A stretch of 11,489 nt of DNA from Deltaproteobacteria bacterium (GTDB taxonomy: Bacteria; Desulfobacterota; Dissulfuribacteria; Dissulfuribacterales; UBA3076). Position 1 is the stretch's first letter; each line of letters begins with the position of its first letter. The translations under genes and the position numbers were made by a program. The stretch lies in the NCBI GenBank assembly GCA_021159445.1, contig JAGGRV010000495.1:1-11489 (forward strand). The letters are read 5' to 3'. Under the pieces are notes generated by a model. The model made no database searches. It was not told where the DNA came from and saw only the letters and a list, made by a program, of their open reading frames with translations. Below, one piece after another: positions 1 to 7,275 of this stretch.

Positions 1-110
1 GTAAGCGTTCACAGGGCACCGCATCTGCTTTGTTGTCGGGCACTTGAAGTACAGGGAGTACGTCTGCGTACCCGTACGCCTTGCATCTGCATCACCCTGT
101 GAACGCTTAC
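1..110. repeat. 110-bp MITE-like inverted-repeat element, copy A
   Basis: A short non-coding element with perfect 16-bp terminal inverted repeats: GTAAGCGTTCACAGGG at 1-16 and its exact reverse complement at 95-110. The interior carries a direct pair of GCATCTGC (21-28 and 83-90) and a strong hairpin at 49-77 built from four GTAC tetramers, with GTACG at 58-62 pairing with CGTAC at 67-71 around a TCTG loop. A second 110-bp copy lies at 7066-7175 in the same orientation with only five substitutions (element positions 1, 40, 82, 92, 101), so this is a dispersed, recently spread repeat. It ends one base from the rpoD stop codon, so transcripts leaving rpoD run through it and could fold into its 16-bp terminal stem. 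No coding capacity. It could equally be called a REP/BIME-like unit; mobilisation by a transposase encoded elsewhere is inference. Confidence 0.85.
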
Positions 111-111
111 G

Positions 112-1728
112 TTAATTTTTTACAAAGCTTCTTAATCCCTGGCTCCTGCTGGGATGTCTTAACTTTCTCAGTGCTTTCGCCTCTATCTGACGTATACGCT
201 CTCTGGTAACAAAGAAGTCCTTACCAACTTCTTCAAGGGTGTGATCTGATTGTTCTCCGATCCCGAAACGCATTCGAAGTATTTTCTCTTCTCTTGGCGT
301 CAAAGTGCCAAGAGCAATCCTGGTTTGTTCGACCAGATTTATATTTATTATGGCATCATCCGGAGGCTTGGCCTCTTTATCCTCGATAAAATCCACTAAG
401 TGGCTTTGTTCGCCATCGCCTATGGGAGTCTCTAAAGATATAGGATCTCTGGTCATCTTTAAGATCTGGGATATTTTGTCCCTGGGCAATCCCAGGTGCT
501 CAGCAACATCCTCCGGCGCAGGCTCTTTCCCCGTCTCCTGTATCAGAGCCCTTGTAGCCCAAACAACCTTGTTCATGGTCTCCACCATATGGACAGGTAT
601 GCGAATTGTTCTGGACTGATCGGCAATAGCCCTGGTGATTGCCTGACGAATCCACCAGGTTGCATAGGTGCTGAATTTGTAACCTCTTTTATACTCAAAT
701 TTATCAACTGCCTTCATAAGACCTATGTTGCCCTCTTGTATAAGATCAGAGAGATGCAGGCCCCGATGGAAGTATTTCTTGGCGATACTGACGACAAGAC
801 GAAGATTGGCCCAAACAAGACGCTTTTTGGCGTTTTTGGCAAGACCAACTCCTTCATTGAACCAGGAAATAACGTGTTCCAGCTCTCTGGCATTCAGCCT
901 GGACTTAGCCAAAAATTCTTCCTCTGAAGCATTGCTTAATTTTCGCTTTTCATTATTGAAGGCACGGCAGAGCAACTCTTGAAAACATTTTTCAATTCGC
1001 ACATTTCCAAAGGTCCTCATCATGGAAGCCCGGTTTTCTATAAGCGCCTGTTTAATCGCCTTCAAGGCAGCATCATCCAGACCTGGCTTTATGGACCTTA
1101 AAAGTTTGCGATTTTTATCCTGAAGTATCTGAATTTCATCCAGAATATTTCTGAGACGGGCTTTCCTCCTTCCTGAGTTGACCAGTTTTTTAACTTTAAT
1201 GTGATTTATATCTGAAACCCATTCATCCACATGACCGGCATTCTTCACAATGGCCCGCGCTTTCTTGAGAAAGGCATCAACTACCTCGGGAATAGATAAT
1301 GAGGCCTCTACAAAAGCTTGCTCTCCTTCCTCCATAGTCTTTGCTATTATAATTTCCTCTGTCCTGCTAAAAACCCTGTCTCCCATCTCCTTGAGGTAGA
1401 TTTTTACCGGGTCAACACCCCTGCCCTTTTCTTCATCCAGATAAACGTCCTTTACATCAACACTGGCTTTCTCTTCAACTACAACCTCAACAAGTTTTAC
1501 CTCATCCTCTTTAAATAATCTCAGTGTAGAGCCGCTATCCGACTCATGCCCTCCCTTGTCTTCTTGATCAATATCTCTATATAGGCTTTGTCCTCCCTCA
1601 TATTTTCCACGACATGTCCGGCCGGCTTTTTTTGTCCTTTTAAAAACAGGTTTTTTGATATTTTTCTCACAACTGGTTAGCGGATACTCCATTAAGTAGT
1701 GCAAATTACGGCTTTCTTTTTCCCTCAT
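112..1728 (-). CDS. rpoD: RNA polymerase primary sigma factor RpoD (sigma-70)
   Basis: Directs core RNA polymerase to housekeeping promoters. The frame is open back to a GTG at 1800 that overlaps the dnaG stop codon, but the ATG at 1728 is preceded by AAGGAGGAAT with 5 nt spacing, so I choose it, giving 538 residues. Region 1.2 starts near residue 105 (DPVKIYLKEMG). A non-conserved, helix-rich insert covers roughly 140-300. Regions 2.1-2.4 cover roughly 305-385, with ANLRLVVSIAKKYF, the DLIQEGNIGLMKAVDKFEY segment and the melting and -10 recognition motif YATWWIRQAITRAI. Region 3 follows, and region 4.2 has its helix-turn-helix near 497-524 (EEVGKDFFVTRERIRQIEAK). What precedes region 1.2 is a lysine-rich then acidic stretch in which I see no region 1.1 fold signature, unusual for a group 1 sigma. 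Linkage to dnaG supports the primary rather than an alternative sigma. A repeat element begins one base past the stop. Confidence 0.96.
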   Translation of the reverse strand: MREKESRNLHYLMEYPLTSCEKNIKKPVFKRTKKAGRTCRGKYEGGQSLYRDIDQEDKGGHESDSGSTLRLFKEDEVKLVEVVVEEKASVDVKDVYLDEEKGRGVDPVKIYLKEMGDRVFSRTEEIIIAKTMEEGEQAFVEASLSIPEVVDAFLKKARAIVKNAGHVDEWVSDINHIKVKKLVNSGRRKARLRNILDEIQILQDKNRKLLRSIKPGLDDAALKAIKQALIENRASMMRTFGNVRIEKCFQELLCRAFNNEKRKLSNASEEEFLAKSRLNARELEHVISWFNEGVGLAKNAKKRLVWANLRLVVSIAKKYFHRGLHLSDLIQEGNIGLMKAVDKFEYKRGYKFSTYATWWIRQAITRAIADQSRTIRIPVHMVETMNKVVWATRALIQETGKEPAPEDVAEHLGLPRDKISQILKMTRDPISLETPIGDGEQSHLVDFIEDKEAKPPDDAIININLVEQTRIALGTLTPREEKILRMRFGIGEQSDHTLEEVGKDFFVTRERIRQIEAKALRKLRHPSRSQGLRSFVKN

Positions 1729-1733
1729 CAATT

Positions 1734-1739
1734 CCTCCT
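1734..1739 (-). promoter_or_regulatory. Shine-Dalgarno deciding the rpoD start
   Basis: On the minus strand AGGAGG (within AAGGAGGAAT) stands 5 nt before the ATG at 1728. The upstream alternatives, a GTG at 1800 and an ATG at 1770, have no comparable site. The site lies inside the longest open frame, so automated calling of the longest frame would add 24 spurious residues. The 68 bases between the dnaG stop and this start are short enough for translational coupling. Confidence 0.8.
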
Positions 1740-1796
1740 TTTTTACAAAGGTGGCATCAAATATAGACATTATAAGTCCGCAGTTCCTGAAGATAC

Positions 1797-3566
1797 TCAC
1801 CTGAGCTGCAGTATCTGCCTCAAGAGATCTTCATCATCCACTATCTCTGCGGGGGCTTTGATCTGTTCCAGGACATTCCATCTCAAGACCTTATTGCGAC
1901 GATCCTCACAATATCTTTTCAGGTCTGAAAGCATCTTTTCTTCCATATCCTCAAATGGGGCAAAATTTGCAGAAAGTCGCAAGGCCAAAGTCCTCAATTC
2001 AGGTACAGGCTCAAGCTGATCATACAGGTCAGGAAGATTGAGATTCCCTGACATACTGTAGAGATGCGACATTGCCATCCAAAGATTCCTCAAAGACGGG
2101 ACCTCAAGCCACAGATCCAGGCCGGCGTCCAAAAAAGTCTTCATATACTGGGGATACCCGAGCAGAAAACTTATCAGCTTAGCCTCTGCCCTATTTTCAG
2201 GACCCTTGCGGATTTTGGCCTCAACAGACAGTTCATAACGCTTTCTAATATTGGGAACGATAGTACTGGAATTGCTCACATTCAGACGTTCCCAAAGACT
2301 TTCCTCTCTCACACCCAACTTCTGAGCCACATGCCCTACCAGAAGTGATTTCCTGACCGGATCGCTGACAGGTTGAAGGATCGACAGCACATCTTCTGTT
2401 GTCCTGAACCTACCTTCAGGATCTTTTCCATAGGATGCCAGACCTTGCTGAATAGCAAAATCAAGGCCGGTACCGGCTGTATCTACCAGGGCCTCCAAGG
2501 CCTCCTTGCCCTCACGCCTGACAAAGCTATCCGGGTCATCTTCAGCAGGAAGAACAAGCACCCTGACCCTGAGATTCAGTTTGTAAAAAAACGGAAGCGC
2601 CCTGAGGGCAGCCTTGACCCCTGCGGCATCGCCGTCAAAAACCAGAATCCAGTCCTTGCAAAGCCCTCTTAATTGTTTGACATGGTCTTCAGTCAAGGCC
2701 GTGCCGAGTGTTGCAACAACCTGATCTATATTGAACTGAGCCAAGGCCAGAAGATCCATGTATCCTTCAACCACATAGCCTTTGCCGGCCCGTCTGATTG
2801 CCCCTTTGTTTTGAGACAGACCGTAAAGAACTCTGCTCTTGTTGTAGACAGGAGTTTCAGGAGAATTCAGGTACTTGGGATGGCCATCTTCCAGGATACG
2901 ACCGCCCAAGGCCACTACCTTTCCGGACCTGTCAAGGATAGGAAAGATAATCCTCCCGCGAAAACGGTCATAATATCCCTTCCCGCTCTTTCTGGAGACA
3001 AGCAGACCCGCCTTTTCTGCCCTATCGAGTGATAACCCTTCAGTCTTTAAATGATTGATAAGACCATCCCACCGGTCATTGGCCCAGCCCAGCCGAAACC
3101 CGGAAATGGTATCTGATTTCAGGCCACGGCTTTCAAGATATGCCCGCGCATCACTGGCCTCGGGTGAATGAAGGATGTTTCGGTGATAAAATTCTGCTGC
3201 CGCCAGATTGAGACTGACTAATTCTTCCGTCTCCATATGACGCTTTTGATCTCGAGATGATCTTGGTCTTTCAGGAATGATTATGCCATAACGGTTGGCC
3301 AGGGCCTTCACTGCTTCCACAAAGCTCATGCCCTGCATCTTCATGAGGAATTTGAAGACGTCTCCGCCTTCGCCGCACCCGAAACAGTGAAAAATCTGTT
3401 TTTCTTCGCTGACTGAAAAGGAGGGATCTTTATCCGGATGGAAAGGACAGAGGCCAATCCAGTTTCGGCCGCTTTTTTTCAACGGCACAAATTCTCCGAC
3501 GACCTGCCGGATATTTGCAGCTTCAAGTACATTTCTAAGTACGTCTTCAGGAATATATGAACTCAC
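1797..3566 (-). CDS. dnaG: DNA primase DnaG
   Basis: Synthesises RNA primers at the replication fork with the replicative helicase. The 589 residues show the usual bacterial order. A CHC2 zinc-binding domain at the N-terminus has ligands C40, H43, C61 and C64 (LCPFHPDKDPSF and FHCFGCG). The catalytic core contains the YYDRFRGRIIFPI motif near 198-210. The TOPRIM domain near 260-345 has VVEGYMD with E267 and VFDGDAAG with D311 and D313, the expected metal ligands. The C-terminal roughly 150 residues are the helicase-interacting region and are poorly conserved, as is normal. The start is a GTG at 3566 with AAAGGG upstream; no in-frame ATG lies before the zinc motif. The stop overlaps the longest possible rpoD frame by 3 bases. 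The classical third partner of this operon, rpsU, is absent here. Confidence 0.97.
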   Translation of the reverse strand: MSSYIPEDVLRNVLEAANIRQVVGEFVPLKKSGRNWIGLCPFHPDKDPSFSVSEEKQIFHCFGCGEGGDVFKFLMKMQGMSFVEAVKALANRYGIIIPERPRSSRDQKRHMETEELVSLNLAAAEFYHRNILHSPEASDARAYLESRGLKSDTISGFRLGWANDRWDGLINHLKTEGLSLDRAEKAGLLVSRKSGKGYYDRFRGRIIFPILDRSGKVVALGGRILEDGHPKYLNSPETPVYNKSRVLYGLSQNKGAIRRAGKGYVVEGYMDLLALAQFNIDQVVATLGTALTEDHVKQLRGLCKDWILVFDGDAAGVKAALRALPFFYKLNLRVRVLVLPAEDDPDSFVRREGKEALEALVDTAGTGLDFAIQQGLASYGKDPEGRFRTTEDVLSILQPVSDPVRKSLLVGHVAQKLGVREESLWERLNVSNSSTIVPNIRKRYELSVEAKIRKGPENRAEAKLISFLLGYPQYMKTFLDAGLDLWLEVPSLRNLWMAMSHLYSMSGNLNLPDLYDQLEPVPELRTLALRLSANFAPFEDMEEKMLSDLKRYCEDRRNKVLRWNVLEQIKAPAEIVDDEDLLRQILQLR

Positions 3567-3682
3567 GCCATACGCCCTTTAACTCAACATACCTAAAGGA
3601 AATGATGTACGAAGGATCAAGGATTCCCCTCTCCAAAAATCCGACCGCAAAGTCATGGAAACCACCACTTTGTTGAACGGTC

Positions 3683-3710
3683 ATATTAACAAGGAAGGCC
3701 AGTCTGTCAA
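3683..3710 (-). promoter_or_regulatory. Predicted sigma-70 promoter of dnaG-rpoD
   Basis: Reading the minus strand, a perfect -35 TTGACA (3705-3710) is followed after 16 bp by TAATAT (3683-3688), a 4/6 match to the -10 consensus. It sits in the 171-bp gap between the thioesterase gene and dnaG and predicts a leader of roughly 110 nt before the dnaG GTG. This suggests dnaG-rpoD can be transcribed independently of hom. No terminator is visible between the thioesterase stop and this promoter, so read-through is also possible. Promoter assignment is from sequence only. Confidence 0.55.
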
Positions 3711-3737
3711 TAAGTGGATAGGAATTTCCACTGAGCT

Positions 3738-4187
3738 CTACCTATCACAAATGCCGGCAAGAGCTGTCTGGAAATCCTTGGGAAGACGGATAAGGCGGCC
3801 AGATCTATTCGTTGCTGCATGAACGGTATAACCCCTAACCAGTAAGCGCTGGTTATCGAATCGATGTATTAGAAAATGAAAACGAATGGAGAATTTAGAA
3901 AAATTTTCCAGTGAAGTTGATAACTCAAGCAGGTCATCATAATGGGCTGGGGCCTTGTAACGGCAATAAACCTCGCTCACAGGGAGTATAAGCCCTTCAT
4001 GCTCAAGATCGCGATAAGATGTCTTGAGCATGGACCGCAAAAACTCAGTGCGCCCCATCTCAAAAATTCTCAGATAGTTTCCATAATACACCACACCGCC
4101 GGTATCAGTATCACCGTAAATCACCCTATAGGAGAGGCGGTGTATTGGTTTCTTGAGCTCAATTGGGCCGGACGATTTTTTGTTCAC
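3738..4187 (-). CDS. YbgC-like acyl-CoA thioesterase (hotdog fold)
   Basis: A 149-residue protein of the 4-hydroxybenzoyl-CoA thioesterase / YbgC family, predicted to hydrolyse acyl-CoA thioesters in the cytoplasm; the substrate cannot be told from sequence. The signature at residues 20-46 is clear: Y-R-V-I-Y-G-D-T-D-T-G-G-V-V-Y-Y-G-N-Y-L, then FEMGR, with the candidate catalytic aspartate at D26 or D28 and a conserved E43. The position usually occupied by histidine in the VYH motif is tyrosine (Y35). Length is typical for a single hotdog domain. The start is the GTG at 4187, inside the last codons of the upstream gene (29-bp overlap); no in-frame ATG lies before residue 44, which is inside the active-site motif. 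The overlap implies translational coupling to the kinase-like gene, although no shared pathway is obvious. The Tol-Pal genes that often accompany ybgC are not here. Confidence 0.85.
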   Translation of the reverse strand: MNKKSSGPIELKKPIHRLSYRVIYGDTDTGGVVYYGNYLRIFEMGRTEFLRSMLKTSYRDLEHEGLILPVSEVYCRYKAPAHYDDLLELSTSLENFSKFSIRFHFLIHRFDNQRLLVRGYTVHAATNRSGRLIRLPKDFQTALAGICDR

Positions 4188-5505
4188 TTGCCTTTTTTTT
4201 CGGATTAAGTTCCACTTCTCTGGGCGTCACGCCTATGAACCTCTCCATCAATTTGTGGCCCTCTTTGATCATTATAGGGCTTTGCTCGGCCGCAGGCTCG
4301 CTAAAGGTGGCATCTGAATTATCTTTCGGGCTCAAACTGTCATAAATAACATAGGGTACAGGTCCCGGACCATGGGTCTTAAGACTCACCGGCGTATAGT
4401 GATCCGGGGCAACCAGTATCCTGTAAGATCCTCCCATATCTCTCAGACCATCCATGACAGGTCCCACCACTTCTTTATCAAAGCGTTCTATGGCCCGGAT
4501 CTTTTCGCGAAGATTACCCATGTGACCCGCCTCGTCAGGGGCCTCAACATGCACAAGCACGAGGGTCTTTTCCTTTAAGGCCCTCAGGGCTGCATCTGCC
4601 TTTCCCCTGTAGTTTGTGTCCAAATAACCGGTAGCCCCTGGCACATTAATAACCTCCATACCCGCCCAGACACCTAGACCCCTTATGAGGTCAACTGCAG
4701 CCACAACCGCGCTATCTATGTCATAGAGCTGAGAAAACGTGGCAAACAGCGGCCTTCGGCCTTGGCCCCATGGCCATAGTGCGTTTGCAGGCGGTTTTCC
4801 CTCGGCCCGCCTCTTTTCGTTGACAGCGTGACGATGGAAAAAGGTGATGGCCTTGGTAAGAAGTTCATATAGAAGTGGCTCTTCCTCGTAAATATGCCAG
4901 GCTTCAGTAACATCCATTCCGGTGAAATCATGGGGTGGTACAGTGGAGATACCCTCAGGACCACCGCGCCAGAGTAACAGGTGGCGGTAACTTACGCCTG
5001 CAAAAAGCCCAAAAGAACGACTGGCCACCAATGGTGCTAAGTCCTCTATGAGCATGTGAGCTTCCTCAGTGCTTATGTGGCCAGCGCTGTAGTCTTCCAT
5101 ATAGACCCGGCCCTCTCTGAATCTCAGGGTAACCAGATTGCACCTGAATGCCACGTCCTCGGGATTCATCTGGATACCCATGGCGGCGGCCTCCAGAGGT
5201 CCTCGGCCTGTATAAAACTTTTTTGGTGAATAACCTATGAGTGACATATTGGCCACATCGCTTCCTAGGGGAAAACCGTCCGGAATGGTAAGCACTCTGC
5301 CCAGCTCCCCCAACTTGGCCAAGTGGTCCATGGCAGGAGTCCTTGCCTTTTCTAAAACAGTCTTGCCCCCTAGATCGTCGATTGGTAAATCAGCCATACC
5401 GTCTCCAATCAGTATCACATACTTCGAAGCCGGAAGTTCCATCTTGGGTAAGTCCTGAGTCTGGTCAGTAGATTCAGCAACATTTATCGTGTTGACGTCG
5501 GTCAC
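4159..5505 (-). CDS. Cofactor-independent phosphoglycerate mutase family protein; proposed homoserine kinase
   Basis: A 448-residue member of the alkaline phosphatase superfamily, related to archaeal-type 2,3-bisphosphoglycerate-independent phosphoglycerate mutase (ApgM). Metal-site motifs are present in order: GDGMADLP with D35, the nucleophile segment GSDVANMSLIGY with S82, HVEAPDEAGH at 319-328, PDH with D368 and H369, and H378 in a KTHGPGPVPY context. NALWPWGQGRRP near 241-252 is also family-typical. The subfamily TIGR02535 is described as a proposed homoserine kinase because members sit next to homoserine dehydrogenase in genomes lacking thrB. Here hom is 14 bp upstream on the same strand, so threonine synthesis is the likelier role; glycolytic mutase activity is the alternative. 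The GTG at 5505 has AGAAGGAG 7 nt upstream; a second candidate is the Met at residue 22, where family similarity begins. The 3' end overlaps the thioesterase gene by 29 bp. Confidence 0.88.
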   Translation of the reverse strand: MTDVNTINVAESTDQTQDLPKMELPASKYVILIGDGMADLPIDDLGGKTVLEKARTPAMDHLAKLGELGRVLTIPDGFPLGSDVANMSLIGYSPKKFYTGRGPLEAAAMGIQMNPEDVAFRCNLVTLRFREGRVYMEDYSAGHISTEEAHMLIEDLAPLVASRSFGLFAGVSYRHLLLWRGGPEGISTVPPHDFTGMDVTEAWHIYEEEPLLYELLTKAITFFHRHAVNEKRRAEGKPPANALWPWGQGRRPLFATFSQLYDIDSAVVAAVDLIRGLGVWAGMEVINVPGATGYLDTNYRGKADAALRALKEKTLVLVHVEAPDEAGHMGNLREKIRAIERFDKEVVGPVMDGLRDMGGSYRILVAPDHYTPVSLKTHGPGPVPYVIYDSLSPKDNSDATFSEPAAEQSPIMIKEGHKLMERFIGVTPREVELNPKKKASEQKIVRPN

Positions 5506-5519
5506 AACAGAACTCCTTC

Positions 5520-6857
5520 TTAAATAAAATTTTTTAATCCCTCAAGGGTCTTAAGATCTTCGATGCGGATGACCATGGTCTCACCTGAGATTACGTCAAG
5601 TGAGCCAATTTGTTTTAATGCCTCACGTACCTTGGCCTCATGTGCCTCATGGGTGAGTATCACTACAGAAACCGATGACTCTCTACCTCGTCCCTTCTGC
5701 ACGACCGAGGCTATGCTGATACCCATGTCCCCCAGGATTCCGGATATCCGGGCAAGGACCTTCGGTCTATCCACAACCGAAAACCGAAAATAATAACATC
5801 CTTTCAAAGAATCCATCGGTCTCTTTTTCAGAGGCGTAAGCATATTATATGGAAGTCCTAAGGATGCTACCCTTCCAACAGCCCCCCCAGCCAGATTTCT
5901 GGCCACATCCACTACATCCGCCACCACTGCACTGCCTGTGGGCATCTGCCCGGCTCCCAAGCCGTATAGCAACACCTTTCCTACCGAATCGCCAATGCAG
6001 TAAAAGGCATTATAGACTCCCCCAACCTGTGCCAAAAGGTGCTCTGACGGGATCATGGTCGGGTGGACTCTCAGCTCAAGCCCATCACCGCCGTTTCTTG
6101 CAATGGCAAGAAGCTTGATCCTGTATCCAAATTCCTTTGCGAAGGAAATATCCAGGGGGGAGAGCTTGGATATACCTTCGATGTAGATATCTGAAAGCTC
6201 AACAGGGGTACCAAAAGCCAGCATAGCCATGATGACAAGCTTATTGGCTGTATCAATACCCTCAACATCATAGGTAGGATCCGCCTCAGCATAGCCGAGG
6301 CGCTGCGCATCTGCCAGCACATCTTGAAAGGCCATGCCCTCCTCGGTCATCCTCGTAAGGATATAGTTGGCAGTGCCATTCATTATGCCCATGACCGTGT
6401 GAAGACGGTTTGCCACAAGGCCTTCTTTTACTGCCTTAACAACAGGTATTCCGCCGCCCACACTGGCCTCAAATCCCAGCTCAACACCATGTCTTGCTGC
6501 TGCCTCAAAAATCTCATGGCCGTGAGCTGCAAGAAGGGCCTTGTTTGCCGTGATAACGTGTTTTCCTTTTTGAATAGCCTCTAGCACAAAGGTCCTGGCC
6601 GGCTCAAGACCGCCTATGAGCTCAATAAATATATCTATTCCCGGGTCATCAAGAAGGGACTTCACGTCATCAGTGAGGATCTCAGAGGGTACTGGAAAAC
6701 CCCTGGAAGTGGTAATGTCCATGTCACAGATCCGAGCAAGCCTTATTCTTGTACCAGTGCGTTGCTCTAAAAGAGCTGATTGTTCCAGCAGGATCCTGGC
6801 CGTACCACTCCCAACAGTCCCAAAACCCAGCAGACCTACATTTATAGTCTTACCCAT
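5520..6857 (-). CDS. hom: Homoserine dehydrogenase with C-terminal ACT domain
   Basis: Reduces aspartate semialdehyde to homoserine with NAD(P)H, the branch point to threonine and methionine. The 445 residues begin with a Rossmann motif GLLGFGTVGSGTA (8-20). They continue with TANKALLA (103-110), FEASVGGGIPVV (129-140), the GTANYIL segment (161-167) and EADPTYDVEGIDTANKL (191-207), which carries the candidate catalytic lysine K206. A C-terminal ACT domain starts near residue 355 (FSVVDRPKVLARISGILGDMG) and is the likely site of threonine feedback. The length fits the monofunctional bacterial form; there is no aspartokinase fusion. ATG start at 6857, with AAAGG about 9 nt upstream. It is the first gene of the minus-strand run, followed 14 bp later by the proposed homoserine kinase, so the two would supply consecutive steps. 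Its upstream region is made mostly of inverted repeats. Confidence 0.96.
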   Translation of the reverse strand: MGKTINVGLLGFGTVGSGTARILLEQSALLEQRTGTRIRLARICDMDITTSRGFPVPSEILTDDVKSLLDDPGIDIFIELIGGLEPARTFVLEAIQKGKHVITANKALLAAHGHEIFEAAARHGVELGFEASVGGGIPVVKAVKEGLVANRLHTVMGIMNGTANYILTRMTEEGMAFQDVLADAQRLGYAEADPTYDVEGIDTANKLVIMAMLAFGTPVELSDIYIEGISKLSPLDISFAKEFGYRIKLLAIARNGGDGLELRVHPTMIPSEHLLAQVGGVYNAFYCIGDSVGKVLLYGLGAGQMPTGSAVVADVVDVARNLAGGAVGRVASLGLPYNMLTPLKKRPMDSLKGCYYFRFSVVDRPKVLARISGILGDMGISIASVVQKGRGRESSVSVVILTHEAHEAKVREALKQIGSLDVISGETMVIRIEDLKTLEGLKNFI

Positions 6858-6878
6858 AGGATTATACCTTTTCCAATG

Positions 6879-6971
6879 TTAAATTTTGAATGCTGAATGC
6901 TAAATTGTGGAAGAACATTTAAAAAACATATACCTTAATTCAAAATTCAGCATTTAGCATTCAACATTTAA
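6879..6971. repeat. 33-bp imperfect inverted repeat (AT-rich palindrome)
   Basis: Arms at 6879-6911 and 6939-6971 match at 28 of 33 positions when one is reverse-complemented, around a 27-nt spacer. Each arm contains two successive copies of an AATGCT-type unit. It begins 22 bp upstream of the hom ATG, so it lies in the hom leader or promoter zone and could fold into a long hairpin in either strand. Function unknown. A dispersed repeat is the simplest reading; a regulatory hairpin is the alternative. Confidence 0.8.
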
Positions 6972-6987
6972 TTGCGCAGCAGATTGG

Positions 6988-7029
6988 GCTGTTAAGCTGT
7001 TCGACTTAACAACTTAACAGCTTAACAGC
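6988..7029. repeat. Perfect 14-bp inverted repeat hairpin
   Basis: GCTGTTAAGCTGTT (6988-7001) is exactly reverse-complementary to AACAGCTTAACAGC (7016-7029), with a 14-nt loop. Each arm is itself built from two GTTAAGC/CTGTT-like units. There is no T-run on either side, so it does not look like an intrinsic terminator. It sits between the AT-rich palindrome and the 110-bp element in the divergent intergenic region. Confidence 0.85.
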
Positions 7030-7065
7030 TATGTTAGCAACTAAGGTTACAGAAGAAAATAAACC

Positions 7066-7175
7066 TTAAGCGTTCACAGGGCACCGCATCTGCTTTGTTG
7101 TCGGACACTTGAAGTACAGGGAGTACGTCTGCGTACCCGTACGCCTCGCATCTGCAGCACCCTGTAAACGCTTAC
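7066..7175. repeat. 110-bp MITE-like inverted-repeat element, copy B
   Basis: Same length, orientation and internal architecture as the copy at 1-110, differing at five positions. Two substitutions fall in the terminal repeats (the first base, and G to A at element position 101), so its ends are no longer perfectly complementary. This suggests it is the older or less constrained copy. The internal GTAC hairpin (element positions 49-77) is unchanged. It lies between the divergently transcribed hom and radical SAM genes. Together the two copies bracket the five housekeeping genes as direct repeats about 7 kb apart. Confidence 0.85.
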
Positions 7176-7203
7176 AGTTCGGTGGGTTGCGGTAAAACGG
7201 GCG

Positions 7204-7227
7204 TTGTAACCCTGTGAACGGTTACAA
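7204..7227. repeat. Small hairpin containing a solo terminal repeat of the 110-bp family
   Basis: TTGTAACC (7204-7211) and GGTTACAA (7220-7227) form a perfect 8-bp stem around an 8-nt loop. The segment 7210-7225 reads CCCTGTGAACGGTTAC, 15/16 identical to the right terminal repeat of the 110-bp element, but no element body adjoins it. It is probably a decayed or minimal relative of that family. It lies about 50 bp upstream of the radical SAM start codon and is not followed by a T-run. Confidence 0.65.
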
Positions 7228-7275
7228 TAAACCGCACTTGCTCATAAAGTGCCATCGGATTATCTTGGGCCGGCC

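Noticed and set aside
305..982. Several plus-strand open frames opposite rpoD
   Set aside because: They are antisense to conserved sigma-70 regions, lack recognisable domains and ribosome-binding sites, and overlap each other in different frames.
1729..1800. 24-residue N-terminal extension of RpoD from the GTG at 1800
   Set aside because: The internal ATG has a near-ideal Shine-Dalgarno, and the extension shows no sigma-factor similarity.
2064..3032. Plus-strand open frames opposite dnaG
   Set aside because: Antisense shadows of a full-length primase with intact motifs; no domain similarity seen.
6862..6867. TATAAT just upstream of hom as its -10 box
   Set aside because: It would place the transcription start inside the first codons, and no good -35 lies 16-18 bp upstream.
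1..7175. The two 110-bp direct copies as ends of a composite transposon carrying the five genes
   Set aside because: The enclosed genes are essential housekeeping genes and no transposase is present; two independent insertions are simpler.
7249..7275. GTG at 7249 as the start of the radical SAM gene
   Set aside because: No ribosome-binding site, it is buried in a 6-bp hairpin, and the extra nine residues do not fit the family N-terminus; the ATG at 7276 fits better.
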